Shown here piece by piece: positions 27,301 to 36,088 of a DNA stretch of 44,237 bases. The notes beneath the pieces were generated by a model. It searched no databases and was not told the DNA's origin. It saw nothing but the letters and a program-made list of their open reading frames with translations. The stretch's first letter is position 1, and each line of letters opens with the position of its first letter. The DNA comes from Stramenopiles sp. TOSAG23-2 (taxonomy: Eukaryota; Sar). The position numbers and the translations under genes are program-made. The stretch lies in assembly GCA_900128395.1 (NCBI GenBank), contig LT649293.1, positions 1-44,237 on the forward strand. Reading direction: 5' to 3'.

Positions 27301-30009
27301 GCAACTGGTCAAAAACCAAATGGAACATTGGAAAAGAATGAATTATTAAACTTTTTAGAACACGGTATTCATGGTAATGGTATTCATATGGATGAAGAGC
27401 AACAAGAAATATATGCAAAAAGAGGAGCATTCGAAAAAACACTAGTTGATTTTTTCGATGGATGTGAAGAATTAATATATGAAATAATGGATGAGCATAG
27501 GGACTTGTTGATAAAATATATTGATTCAATATGGCATAAGTACGATGTAGATAATAGTAATAGTATAAGTCTGACAGAAGTAAAACAATTAATATTAGAT
27601 ATCAGTGGCCATGATCACGTATCAGATGATGAATGTCTAGATTTCATAAAATATATTGAAAGTCAATCATCTGATAATGGTGACTATAATGGTGCTATAG
27701 AAAAAGAAGAATTATTATCATTTTTGGAAGTTACTACTTCAATGAGTGAAGATGAGCGTAAAATTTTTGGAAGTCGAAGTAAATTCCATGCAACATTAGC
27801 TGACTTTATTAATGGCGTAGATAAAGCAAGACATGGATTTAGGGACTTGTTGATAAAATATATTGATTCAATATGGCATAAGTACGATGTAGATAATAGT
27901 AATAGTATAGGTCTGACAGAAGTAAAACAATTAATATTAGATATCAGTGGCCATGATCACGTATCAGATGATGAATGTCTAGATTTCATAAAATATATTG
28001 AAAGTCAATCATCTGATAATGGTGACTATAATGGTACTATAGAAAAAGAAGAATTATTATCATTTTTGGAAGTTACTACTTCAATGAGTGAAGATGAGCG
28101 TAAAATTTTTGGAAGTCGAAGTAAATTCCATGCAACATTAGCTGACTTTATTAATGGCGTAGATAAAGCAAGACATGGATTTAGTAATAATAGTGATGCC
28201 GAAGAGGCAAAACAAATGACAATGGATATAACTGGTCATCCACCATCAATAGCAGCACCGTTGCAACTAACACAAAAATCGGAACCATCAATAGCAGATC
28301 CACCATCAATAGCAGCACCGTTGCAACTAACACAAAAATCGGAACCAGAAAAGAAAAAATCATGGACGAAAAAATCAAAAGGGACGCTGTCTAAAATTAG
28401 AAGCGCCATTAGAAAGTCTAAAAAGATTACAGGCAAAATCGATCCAAACGATACCAACATTGTTGAAAAAATATTTCGATCAAGCTTTGCATCCAAACCA
28501 AAACAAGCAATCGATTATAAAAACAGGTCTATTTCACCATTTAGTAAGCATCTAACAGAAGATGAGCTGAAAGAGAGAGAAGAATCCGACAGAAATTCCT
28601 TTATCGATCGTATATGGAGCAAATACGACGGAGATGGGAATGGAGACTTAGATGCTAGCGAAATGAAACGTTTAATTGATCGTTTTACTGGGGAAAAAGT
28701 AAGTGTCATAAATGTGGAAAAGTTCTTAAAGGAAATTGATCAAGATGGAGATGCGTTGATACAACAAGAGGAATTAAGGGACTTTGTCAGTTTTGGGTTG
28801 ACGTTATCAAAGCAAGATAGGGAGAACTATGCGGCAAGGGGGCCCCTACAAAAAATCATTGTAAAATTTTTCTATGGTTTAGATGGCGCAGCACGAATAC
28901 ATGCAAAAGAACAAAGAGCAATTGAACGCCAAAAAATCCAAGAGGCGGGGCTGATGGCACAAAAAGAAGAGAGACTTAGACAAAAGCGTTTGGTGGAGAT
29001 TCGTCGTAAAAAGGAAGCGGAAAAAAAGGAGGCATCAAAGGAGAAAAAATCAATATTTCGTAGACTTGGTCGTGGTGTTTCATTGATGAAACACAAAGTT
29101 ACCGAGGATGAAATACCATTAAGCGAGAAGGATGAGCTAGAGCGAACGGAATTTATAAATTTTGTATGGAAAGAATATGATAAGGATGGAAGTGGTCAAA
29201 TAGACGCGAATGAGACAAAACAATTGCTACAAGATTTTACTGGACATGAAGTCAGTTTTGAAGATGTAAATGATTTTCTATCAAGTATAGATGCAGATGG
29301 AGATGCACTAATTCAAAAGGGCGAATTGATAGATTTTATAAACGCGGGCATGGATTTAACTGAAAGCGAAAGAACAGATTATGCCACTCGTGGTTCATTG
29401 CATTCGACAATTGTAGAGTTTTTCTACGGTGTTGATACCCAACGCAAGCAATTTATGGAACAAAAAAGAACAGCTATGAAAGCAGCAGAGGCGGACATGG
29501 ACAAAATCTTGGAAGATAGACGAAAACGTTACAGGGAAGCAAGTGCTAGAAGTAAATCACCTGCAGCAATGAGAAAAAGAATGGATAGCAGGACGCCATC
29601 TCCTAAAACGAAGGGAAAGGGAGGAACTGCAGATGTAGGAGACTATGTTCAGATCATTTTGCCTTTCTTGAAATTCGAAGTCAACGATAAATTGGTTGGA
29701 ATTGTTCTTGAGATACAAAGCCATGGCGCTAGGACAGTAAGAATAGATACAGCTGGGTTGACTGGAGAAATTCAAAGCAACGAATATACAGTACCATCCG
29801 AAAAATTACAAGTAATTACTGAAGATGAGTATGACGATGAGATTTTATTGTTGCCATATATTCCAAAACAATCACGTCTTAATCGTAGTTCTTCTCGTAT
29901 TGATTTTGGAATCCAAAAACAAAAAACTATTGTAGGTAGTCCCCCCGAAGAATCAAAAAAGAAAAAACAGAATTCAAAATTTCGCTCAACTCGCCATCGA
30001 AATGTTTAA
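24394..30009 (+). CDS. Giant IQ / EF-hand calcium-binding protein
   Basis: A 1,871-residue protein. Residues 1-560 are helical and low complexity. An IQ motif (about 570-590, 'IIQKQFRGIIARNYIRL') should bind calmodulin. Residues 820-879 and 1748-1809 look like SH3/Tudor-like barrels ('GTRVEVSLPCPG', 'GDYVQIILPFLK'). EF-hand loops with good acidic positions begin near residue 926 (DIDNSNSIDTKE), 1051 and 1165 (DVDNSNSI..), 1412 (DGDGNGDLDASE), 1450 (DQDGDALIQQEE), 1596 (DKDGSGQIDANE) and 1633 (DADGDALIQKGE). The 1412/1450 and 1596/1633 loops form normal pairs; the earlier ones have poor partners. It is probably a Ca2+-regulated scaffold. Residues 1036-1263 are a near-identical two-fold duplication of 114 residues. 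A basic coiled region (1500-1590) separates the last EF pairs. Confidence 0.88.
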   Translation: MASTSFALPNTNKILAISKSATLSSNNNDNNSNNKTKNTLQISSPTSFLPSVEDMKEKTIQNLKAAIEFKNMLHRIQRSVFEAYTRKFLVEFLETDDGKLAIRRIDKVIVPMSIKASSMADAPIVEDSSLKRTSKFPSYINKRVNTAREKLALMHENQLESLLMIQAEAKAQLQTGTSMVQLYTMSETVLHKVRGNVVGGSDLMDTAFYGSNNNNNNEGLRVDLSDIISDARRQQQLFQEKLKRELVQMNILIRLSDERREKYHNFDADEDNSAKLYLGDNLAKDILPDAIIIKSKSRNIANFVHDWQSNNDNKFNRRKKRNKSNEKKTSDSNDQVEEKNDTTLQLSNSPSNNNDSTTKNNDGRRRRKKKKRHSMILVSLKDEVKVDYSSTKKEHKKKYKNSRSAFKETLSGSAYNDEADTSETVEEEKIALELKIEYLNSVLLSLNRTRTTDKKELEEVKRALSKWDGISTMNLPQSVVSMIEKDEKHKTMIKQKKFGSLRKLKKGDDKKPKNDDVRKSKSSKHKEHRVSKGYTLSSNHNHTVHKHRKMLTPSKVIKIAKREMVTKNVAATIIQKQFRGIIARNYIRLVRARIQDATLQREIHGIQLRSVLKVVSKMRLFIKRRRAEKQKKIKHISNLVVAKAKVRKHRVITQKKLLQDISNGAAEKAREMRQAKHFLRNTDDNNHIETAIKQRRQSIALIKKSAALVAKRAVEITELKGSKKSIFMDAALGGKKREVRLKEVAEKQYLDTHKLMLKNAADHAKWKKKEADIAEKLSRLRSNLNSNSSRKSRRGSWMPNTAPQAASLKDNNDTTLTKGTRVEVSLPCPGRSADDVLTGFIIQDDNGDPSIVTYGTVAELKIKFDDGLTSSVPKDLVRASTAPLPYLVQTRRKAPSIAAPLPPSAVHPKEYLLLKAAIERIWNKYDIDNSNSIDTKEAQQMMIDVTGHKNVSENHVKTFIAHVENKAYKATGQKPNGTLEKNELLNFLEHGIHGNGIHMDEEQQEIYAKRGAFEKTLVDFFDGCEELIYEIMDEHRDLLIKYIDSIWHKYDVDNSNSISLTEVKQLILDISGHDHVSDDECLDFIKYIESQSSDNGDYNGAIEKEELLSFLEVTTSMSEDERKIFGSRSKFHATLADFINGVDKARHGFRDLLIKYIDSIWHKYDVDNSNSIGLTEVKQLILDISGHDHVSDDECLDFIKYIESQSSDNGDYNGTIEKEELLSFLEVTTSMSEDERKIFGSRSKFHATLADFINGVDKARHGFSNNSDAEEAKQMTMDITGHPPSIAAPLQLTQKSEPSIADPPSIAAPLQLTQKSEPEKKKSWTKKSKGTLSKIRSAIRKSKKITGKIDPNDTNIVEKIFRSSFASKPKQAIDYKNRSISPFSKHLTEDELKEREESDRNSFIDRIWSKYDGDGNGDLDASEMKRLIDRFTGEKVSVINVEKFLKEIDQDGDALIQQEELRDFVSFGLTLSKQDRENYAARGPLQKIIVKFFYGLDGAARIHAKEQRAIERQKIQEAGLMAQKEERLRQKRLVEIRRKKEAEKKEASKEKKSIFRRLGRGVSLMKHKVTEDEIPLSEKDELERTEFINFVWKEYDKDGSGQIDANETKQLLQDFTGHEVSFEDVNDFLSSIDADGDALIQKGELIDFINAGMDLTESERTDYATRGSLHSTIVEFFYGVDTQRKQFMEQKRTAMKAAEADMDKILEDRRKRYREASARSKSPAAMRKRMDSRTPSPKTKGKGGTADVGDYVQIILPFLKFEVNDKLVGIVLEIQSHGARTVRIDTAGLTGEIQSNEYTVPSEKLQVITEDEYDDEILLLPYIPKQSRLNRSSSRIDFGIQKQKTIVGSPPEESKKKKQNSKFRSTRHRNV
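27499..28182 (+). repeat. In-frame tandem duplication of 342 bp in the EF-hand gene
   Basis: 27499-27840 and 27841-28182 differ at two bases that I can see. Both change an amino acid: Ser to Gly in the EF loop and Ala to Thr later. The unit is 114 codons and holds one EF-hand plus its degenerate partner. Because it has diverged slightly and keeps frame, it is likely real. Confidence 0.95.
28240..28347 (+). repeat. In-frame direct repeat encoding 'PPSIAAPLQLTQKSEP'
   Basis: 28240-28287 and 28300-28347 are identical 48-base copies with a 60-base period. A related 'PSIAAPLPP' stretch lies at about 27078-27106, so this linker module appears three times in the protein. Confidence 0.9.
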
Positions 30010-30359
30010 AAGAAATATGATATATATCTTGACCTATTTAGTAGAGTGCAGACCTGCATTAAGAGCTTTACTATACGAACGTATTTAAGTAACAGGAATA
30101 ACTTATACGAACGTTCGTATATTTTTGAGATAGAGGTTAATTAAACAAGCATTAAAATTTATTTTTTTTAACTACACTGGGAAGTAAAATTATTACGCGA
30201 TGTACTAGAAACTTTTTTAGATTTTAGACCACATATTTTTCATTTTTGTACGAAGTCGTACACATATTATATTTTTTATTTTATCATATAATCTTTTCAT
30301 ATTTTTTAAATATTACCAGTATTATCTCTAGCTTCTCATTCGCCGACGCGCGCAATTAT
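30010..30359. other. Convergent 3' region with TACGA inverted repeats
   Basis: This 350-base gap between facing stops has three short inverted arrangements: TACGA near 30074, TACGA-ACGT-TCGTA at 30106-30119, and TACGA-AG-TCGTA at 30249-30260. No gene is present. Confidence 0.6.
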
Positions 30360-31130
30360 TCATTTTAAACTCCTTCTTATATTTACGTCATATAATCTTC
30401 TTTCATCATCAGAAGTAGCTTTTTTAATTTCTTCTTCAGTAGGTGGTTTAGCTTCATCAGGCACAGCAAAGGAATCTTGTGATGGATTTAGTGTTGAATA
30501 GATAATAATGCCTACAATACCTAGAACTACTAATAATAGCAAAATGACAGTCGCCCGATCTTGCATCATCCTTCTTCGATAGACATATAATATTTTACCA
30601 GCACGACGAATATCTGATTGCAAACCACTAGCTTTTTTATTTATTCGTTGCAACTGTTCTGTCTGATCTTCCAGTTGTCCAGATATAACTTCCCCAACTT
30701 TCACAGCTTCATTTACTTTGTTTAAGCCTTGCTTTAACAAGTCTTTATCTTGATTTTGGACCTTGAGCATGTGATTTGCAATTTGTTCATCAGTCACTGG
30801 TTTTTGATTTGACTCTTTTCCTAACAAGTCTTCTTTCTCTACGTGTGTCTTCGCCCATTTAAAGTCATCTTTCAATTTTTTAATATCAGCTTTGAATTCA
30901 GTTTGCCTTTTTCGAGCATCTGTTTTTTCCGTGGCATTTCCAATATTTAATAATTCTGTCCTGTATGACCGTTGCAAGCTTTTCAATCGACTGAACAACT
31001 TTTCAATATTTTCCAAACTATCTAGCTTATCTTGTTTACTTGTTTTTTCATTTTTGCATTTTGCCAGCAAATTTTTGACATTTGTGATAGCTGTAGTAAT
31101 CATATCATCCCAATGCGTTATGTCCGTCAT
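30360..31130 (-). CDS. Qb-SNARE, NPSN/Vti1-like
   Basis: A 256-residue tail-anchored membrane-fusion protein. An N-terminal helical bundle (1-100) is followed by a SNARE helix (about 122-185) that includes 'GEVISGQLEDQTEQLQRI', with the zero-layer Gln at 156. A transmembrane segment follows at 194-212 ('TVILLLLVVLGIVGIIIY'). The 'LEDQTEQLQRI' core is like plant NPSN Qb-SNAREs, which serve traffic to the plasma membrane. A 44-residue polar, acidic tail after the membrane segment is unusually long for a SNARE and would lie in the lumen or outside the cell. The start ATG at 31130 follows 'caac'. A related, shorter gene lies head-to-head at 31952. Confidence 0.85.
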   Translation of the reverse strand: MTDITHWDDMITTAITNVKNLLAKCKNEKTSKQDKLDSLENIEKLFSRLKSLQRSYRTELLNIGNATEKTDARKRQTEFKADIKKLKDDFKWAKTHVEKEDLLGKESNQKPVTDEQIANHMLKVQNQDKDLLKQGLNKVNEAVKVGEVISGQLEDQTEQLQRINKKASGLQSDIRRAGKILYVYRRRMMQDRATVILLLLVVLGIVGIIIYSTLNPSQDSFAVPDEAKPPTEEEIKKATSDDERRLYDVNIRRSLK

Positions 31131-31324
31131 GTTGTAGAGGATATAAAGATGGTATATGCTTTATAAATATGTCAATATATCTATATCTATTTATCTATCT
31201 TTTGATATGCAATATAGCTATAGTACATGTATGTACATGTATATGATGTTTGGAAATGTGTGTGTTTTGTGTGCTTACATTTATTCAATATTCATCATAG
31301 TACCTGTAATATGCACATATAATA

Positions 31325-31602
31325 TTTTTTTTTTTTTTTTTTAATAGAAGTTTACTTATTGTTACAGTTTTATACACTCTCATACGCTCACGCCTATGTA
31401 AGCCTTGTAGTTTATTTTCCCTTAACCAGATTCTAGTCATCGTCTTAACCAGATTCTAGTCATCGTCGAAATCCCCTGTTATTCAGATAGGTAAGGAAAG
31501 TATACAAAATGGTCGTGCTATTCCACCATAATTTAGGGCAAAATTATGGTGGAATAGCACGACCATTTTGTATACTTTCACTACCTATCTGAATTCATTA
31601 AG
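31325..31602 (-). mobile_element. Hairpin-bearing retroposon-like element, copy 2
   Basis: This copy matches 22079-22340. Stem arms are 31481-31533 and 31542-31594 (53 bases each, two mismatches) around the same loop 'tagggcaa'. One inner pair is T-A here where copy 1 has C-G, a compensatory difference. On the left is an 18-T run (31325-31342). 'gcacatataatattt' (31313-31327) outside the T run resembles 'gcacataatattt' (31603-31615) at the other end, as expected of a target-site duplication with a two-base difference. On the minus strand the order is hairpin, body, poly(A), duplicated target, which is typical of retroposition. Confidence 0.75.
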
Positions 31603-31722
31603 GCACATAATATTTGTTTTTATGTACAATGGTATGTCTATGTTGTATGCTGGTATGCCAGTATGCCTCTATATTATAATACCGAACTGGTATTAGTATT
31701 ATATAGAATATGATGACCCCCC

Positions 31723-31914
31723 TCGAACACGCACATCGCATTGGTTTTGGGTATATATATAATTGAAATAATTAAAACAAAAGAAGAACAGCTAAGCACA
31801 AAACAAAAACCAAAATAATCGAACACGCACATCGCATTGGTTTTGGGTATATATATAATTGAAATAATTAAAACAAAAGAAGAACAGCTAAGCACAAAAC
31901 AAAAACCAAAATAA
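31723..31914. repeat. 96-bp perfect tandem duplication upstream of the SNARE-like gene
   Basis: 31723-31818 and 31819-31914 are identical. The unit holds 'cgcattggttttgggtatat' and an A-rich tail. The second copy ends 38 bases before the ATG at 31952, so leader or promoter sequence has been doubled. Confidence 0.95.
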
Positions 31915-31951
31915 TCAAAAACAAAAACAAAAAAAACATGACAATATAGCA

Positions 31952-32554
31952 ATGGAATACTTTGAAGGCGAATTTGATAAAAATATTGTTGAAAGTAAAA
32001 ATATTATACAACAAATTAAAATGGAAAGAAAAACTAAGAAGAATAATGTACAAAATAATGTAATTAACAAACCTGACAAACTAAAAATATTGAAAACTAA
32101 ATTGAAGAACGCAAAAAAATATTTACGATACTATAAGAAAGAGACACTGTTGATGTTTCCCAATTTCAAGGAAAAAGAACAAATTATGAAAATGAAAGCA
32201 GCACTATCATCATTACAAAATGAATTAAAATGGTGTCAATTATTTTCTTTTGAAGAAAAAGCAGAAGATGATGAGGAAAAAACTGATGATATTTCTAGGT
32301 CCCTTCTTTTTCTTCAACATATCGAAAAAGTTCAACGAGATGATAAGGAAAGATTGCAGCAAGCTTTTGAAAACGCACAGCAAATGTTGGAAATAGGCCC
32401 AGAAATAATTGAAACAATTAAAGACAATAATAATAAATTGGAACGTATAAACGCAAAAGTAGATTTAATTGACAATGATGTAGAACGTGGTAAAAAAATC
32501 ACGCGAGTATTAAGAATACGTAATACTGCAATAGGATTTATTTGCTGTTGGTAA
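31952..32554 (+). CDS. Divergent Qb-SNARE-like protein without membrane anchor
   Basis: A 200-residue helical protein that aligns with the SNARE at 30360-31130. 'LSSLQNELKWCQ' pairs with 'KKLKDDFKWAKT', and 'KVQRDDKERLQQAFENAQQM' pairs with 'KVQNQDKDLLKQGLNKVNEA'. At the zero layer the partner's Gln156 (LEDQTEQL) is Asn159 here (IKDNNNKL). The protein ends 'RNTAIGFICCW', exactly where the paralogue's membrane anchor begins, leaving only a short hydrophobic end with two Cys. It could be soluble, lipid-anchored through the Cys pair, or a truncated gene. The stop region is copied twice downstream (32642, 32845), so a duplication may have cut off the anchor. Confidence 0.72.
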   Translation: MEYFEGEFDKNIVESKNIIQQIKMERKTKKNNVQNNVINKPDKLKILKTKLKNAKKYLRYYKKETLLMFPNFKEKEQIMKMKAALSSLQNELKWCQLFSFEEKAEDDEEKTDDISRSLLFLQHIEKVQRDDKERLQQAFENAQQMLEIGPEIIETIKDNNNKLERINAKVDLIDNDVERGKKITRVLRIRNTAIGFICCW

Positions 32555-33026
32555 AGATGTCAGTAAAATATGACATTTGATGTAATCACATATATATTAC
32601 GAGTATATATGCATAGACTATATATATAAAATATTCACATAGATTTATTTGCTGTTGGTAAAGATGTCAGTAAAATATGACATTTGATGTAATCACGATA
32701 TATATTATATATGCATAATCACATATATATTTTTATATATGCATAGACTAGATAAAATATTCACATACACTCTCTGCTGTACGAAGTATATGTGTAATTG
32801 TATCTCTAGCTTATCATAATATTTTTATATATTACGCGTTATAAGATTTATTTGCTGTTGGTAAAGATGTCAGTAAAATATGACATTTGATGTAATCACA
32901 TATATATTACGAGTATATATGCATAGACTATATATATAAAATATTCACATACACTCTCTGCTGTACGAAGTATGTGTAATTGTATCTCTAGCTTATCATA
33001 ATATTTTTATATATTACGCGTTATAA
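32535..33026. repeat. Nested direct repeats over the SNARE-like gene's end
   Basis: Three copies of a unit starting 'gatttatttgctgttggtaa' begin at 32535 (inside the gene, including its stop), 32642 and 32845. The second and third extend about 180-200 bases, through 'ctgctgtacgaagtat' and 'tatattacgcgttataa'. Small indels and AT changes separate them. Confidence 0.9.
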
Positions 33027-33090
33027 AAAAATGTAAAGCGCCGCGCCTTATTTTGCCCATCTCCTCACACTCTCTCTCTCCCCCTCGTTT
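32555..33090. other. Convergent 3' region
   Basis: This gap is almost entirely the repeats above. TACGA words lie at 32598-32602 and 32780-32784 and recur in the third copy. No gene is seen. Confidence 0.5.
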
Positions 33091-35747
33091 TTACAAAGAT
33101 CCATTTCTTATTGCTCTTTCATACGTTTCCCTGACGTTTGATACAGGATCATCTTTTAACTTTGTTAATGTTTCTCTACATAAAGTTTCAAAAACATCTT
33201 TTTTGACCATTTCCCGTTTCAATATTACACATACTTCAACAAAAAGCAAGCGTAAATGATAAGTTTCAGCCTTGCCAAGCTCATTCACCAATCTTTCTAT
33301 AAATGTATCTCTCCAATCAAATTCACCATCTAAACGATTTGCAATGGTACCAACGCATAAGGCACCTGCCCTTCTAACATTTGCAACAGGATCGTTCAAC
33401 ATTTTAAAAGTTAACGACTGTATCACACTAACAGTTGCTGGTGGACTGAATAGTGTACCAAATGTACCTAATTGATTCGCTAACAATAAACGAAATCGCC
33501 TGCCCTTCTAACATTTGCAACAGGATCGTTCAACATTTTAAAAGTTAACGACTGTATCACACTAACAGTTGCTGGTGGACTGAATAGTGTACCAAATGTA
33601 CCTAATTGATTCGCTAACAATAAACGAAATCGCCAATTTCGACGACCTACCCCTTCTAAAATTTCACTCATAACAACTAAAAAGCTTTCACGGCATGGAT
33701 TATCCAATGCTTGTAAAAACGTTGCTAAATTTTCCACGACTCCAACACGCACCTCATCTACATCGTGAAGCAGGGTATCAAATGCATTTAAAAGCTCTTT
33801 TTCAGATTTAACAGGTCCTAATATTTGCGCTAAACGATGCAATGAATATGCCAATGTACGCCTCACACGTTGTTGTGGGTTCTCCACTAAAGTTAAAAAC
33901 ACATGGCGTAATGATTTTTCCCATTTATCAGGGCCTAGAACATATGCCACTCCCGGCAACGAATAAGCGCAAAACATGGCTAAATCATCCGGGTCAGGAT
34001 GCGGATCACTAGTAGACGCCGAGCCTTCAAACTCCATGCTGCTGCTACGTTGTCTATTATAAAATTCATTGCCATCACTAGTACTTCCAGCGTTACTTGA
34101 GCCATCACGGCCGTTGCCAAATTCTAGTTTATGATTATCTGCTTTCCGAAAATTGCCTAATGTAGGCAACATACGTTCCAATGGCGGTGACATGCGATCG
34201 CTGCTATCTGGGTACGCCATGCTTTGGTACACAGACAGTAAATTTTCATCTATTATGTTGGCATTTCTTTTATTTGATCTATTCTGATGGTGGGATAAAG
34301 GCGATAAACTTTTTATAATAGTTTCATTTTTTATATTTACATTTTCTGGTTTTTGTTGTTGTTGCTCGTTTTTACTATCTGATTCATTTTTCTTTTTCTT
34401 GTTCTCATTGTTACTACTAGTATCATTATTGTTTTTATTCTTTGGAGATTTACTTGGAGATTTTGAAGATTTGCTTGTCCTACTAGAATCAGTCTCTTTT
34501 CCATTTACTATGATAATTTCTTTTGTATTGAATTCAATTGATGTTATTGTTCCATTTTCATATCCAATAGTCATCCCTTCACATCCACCACCCATAACGG
34601 TTAAAAATTGACCTAAATATTGAAATGCAGTATTTCGTACCCATTTGGATGGATCCGACGTAACAAATCGGCGATAGACTTTCGTTAATGTCTGCTTTCG
34701 TTTGCCAATCAAGTTTTGACTTATTCGCAATTCTTCCGGTAAAACTTGAGCGATTTGCCACAAACTCTCCGCACAAGCTTTTCTTACACCCCATATTTCA
34801 TCCTCAGTTAAATTGAAAAAAGCGGGTAATAATCTTTCCGTAATATCTTCATGGCTTGATGTGCGAAATATATTTGCAATGTGCCTAGCGACGGCCATGC
34901 GGACACGAAACGAACCATCTTCTGCTAAATTTTGGACGGTCGGAGTAATAAATTGACCACATACTTCCTCCTTGCATAAAATCGGCGATAGCATATTTAA
35001 CAATTCAGCACCGGTTATTCTTAATTCCTCAACAGTGTCATTTCCAGCTAACTGAATGACAATAGTTAAGATATGGCTGGCTAAATCATCTAATTCCAAC
35101 AATGATGCAACCGATACAAGCGCTTCCGATGCAGCGGAACGAACCTCCACCGATACTGTATCCGCTAATAGCTTTGCTATAACTGGTAAAATATCATGCA
35201 AAACACATTGGTATCCTTTGATATATATTTCCTTTTCTTCTTCAACTTCGGTTCCATATTTATTATTAATATTATTATTATTATTTATATCCTCATTAGA
35301 TATCATTTGATCATCTTTCGAAACTACACAACAAGCTTCTGATATATCATACAATTGAAAGGCTAGATCCCGTCTTATTACTGCTTCAACGTCTACGGAC
35401 AATTCAGTTAATAATGGCACTAGACGTTCAATACTTGCTTCACTACCAGCAATTTTTGCTGTTTCACCTAACATTCTGACATGTACAGAACGTTGTAAAG
35501 CCATTTGTGCCGTTGAATATTTCACTACCCGCTCTAAAATGGGCAATGTATCATCAATTAATAAATCATCTGACGTAATAGGCTGCGATGGCGCTCTTTC
35601 TTGACGTGGAGTAGTATCTCTGGTATTCCTTGCGATAATATTATTCACTGCATCAATATCATTATCACCATTATTATTATTATTATTTGGGGGTGGAGAA
35701 AATACTTCATTTCCATTTGCAGACGCATTATTGGCCAGGGAAGCCAT
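33091..35747 (-). CDS. PPP4R1: PP4 regulatory subunit 1-like HEAT-repeat protein, frame broken by a 134-bp duplication
   Basis: This is a PPP4R1-type HEAT-repeat subunit, expected to bind and direct the protein phosphatase 4 catalytic subunit. Diagnostic stretches are 'DDTLPILERVVKYSTAQMAL' near the N-terminus, 'DEIWGVRKACAESLWQIAQV', 'DPSKWVRNTAFQYLGQFL', 'CAYSLPGVAYVLGPDKWEKS' and 'RRTLAYSLHRLAQILGP'. A disordered Ser/Asn/Lys insert sits in the middle, as in other PPP4R1 proteins. ATG 35747 is the first in-frame ATG; upstream codons start at GTG. The frame stops near 33480 because 33365-33498 is repeated at 33499-33632. The C-terminal part runs 33486-33091 in another frame. Removing one copy gives a single frame of 840 residues. 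Head-to-head with the MRG15 gene. Confidence 0.9.
33365..33632. repeat. 134-bp identical tandem duplication in PPP4R1
   Basis: The two 134-base units are identical base for base. 134 is not a multiple of three, so the reading frame is lost. Each unit encodes the same HEAT helices ('SVIQSLTFKMLNDPVANVRR'). Confidence 0.96.
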
Positions 35748-36088
35748 ATTGTAAAGGCTTTGGTAAAAATATACGCCAAATGTATAAAAATATGGTTTTG
35801 TTATGTAATTATATATTTGTATTATATGCACTATGTATTATATATAATACATGTATGAATATATATTTCTTCTTTCTTTCTCTTTCTTCTTTTGGATAGG
35901 TATATCATATGTAATGTTGCTATATAATAATAAAATACATCATTCATTATACAGACACGTATAAAAGTCTCTATGTATGTATATATATATATATATATGA
36001 TCTATAATACATACAATACGATATAACAATATTTAAATTAAATTATAAGTAAAAAAAGTAGTAAGTGAAAAAGAAAAAAAAACAAAAC
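35748..36088. promoter_or_regulatory. Divergent 5' region, PPP4R1 / MRG15
   Basis: These 341 bases between two ATGs hold a pyrimidine tract near 35868-35892 and a TA microsatellite at 35978-35999. No other gene is supported. Confidence 0.4.

Larger units (their letters stand above)
31131..31951. promoter_or_regulatory. Divergent 5' region between two SNARE genes, with hairpin element copy 2
   Basis: These 821 bases contain the second hairpin element (31325-31602) and a 96-bp perfect tandem duplication (31723-31914) ending just before the ATG at 31952. Small frames here are AT-rich translations without protein character. Confidence 0.5.
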
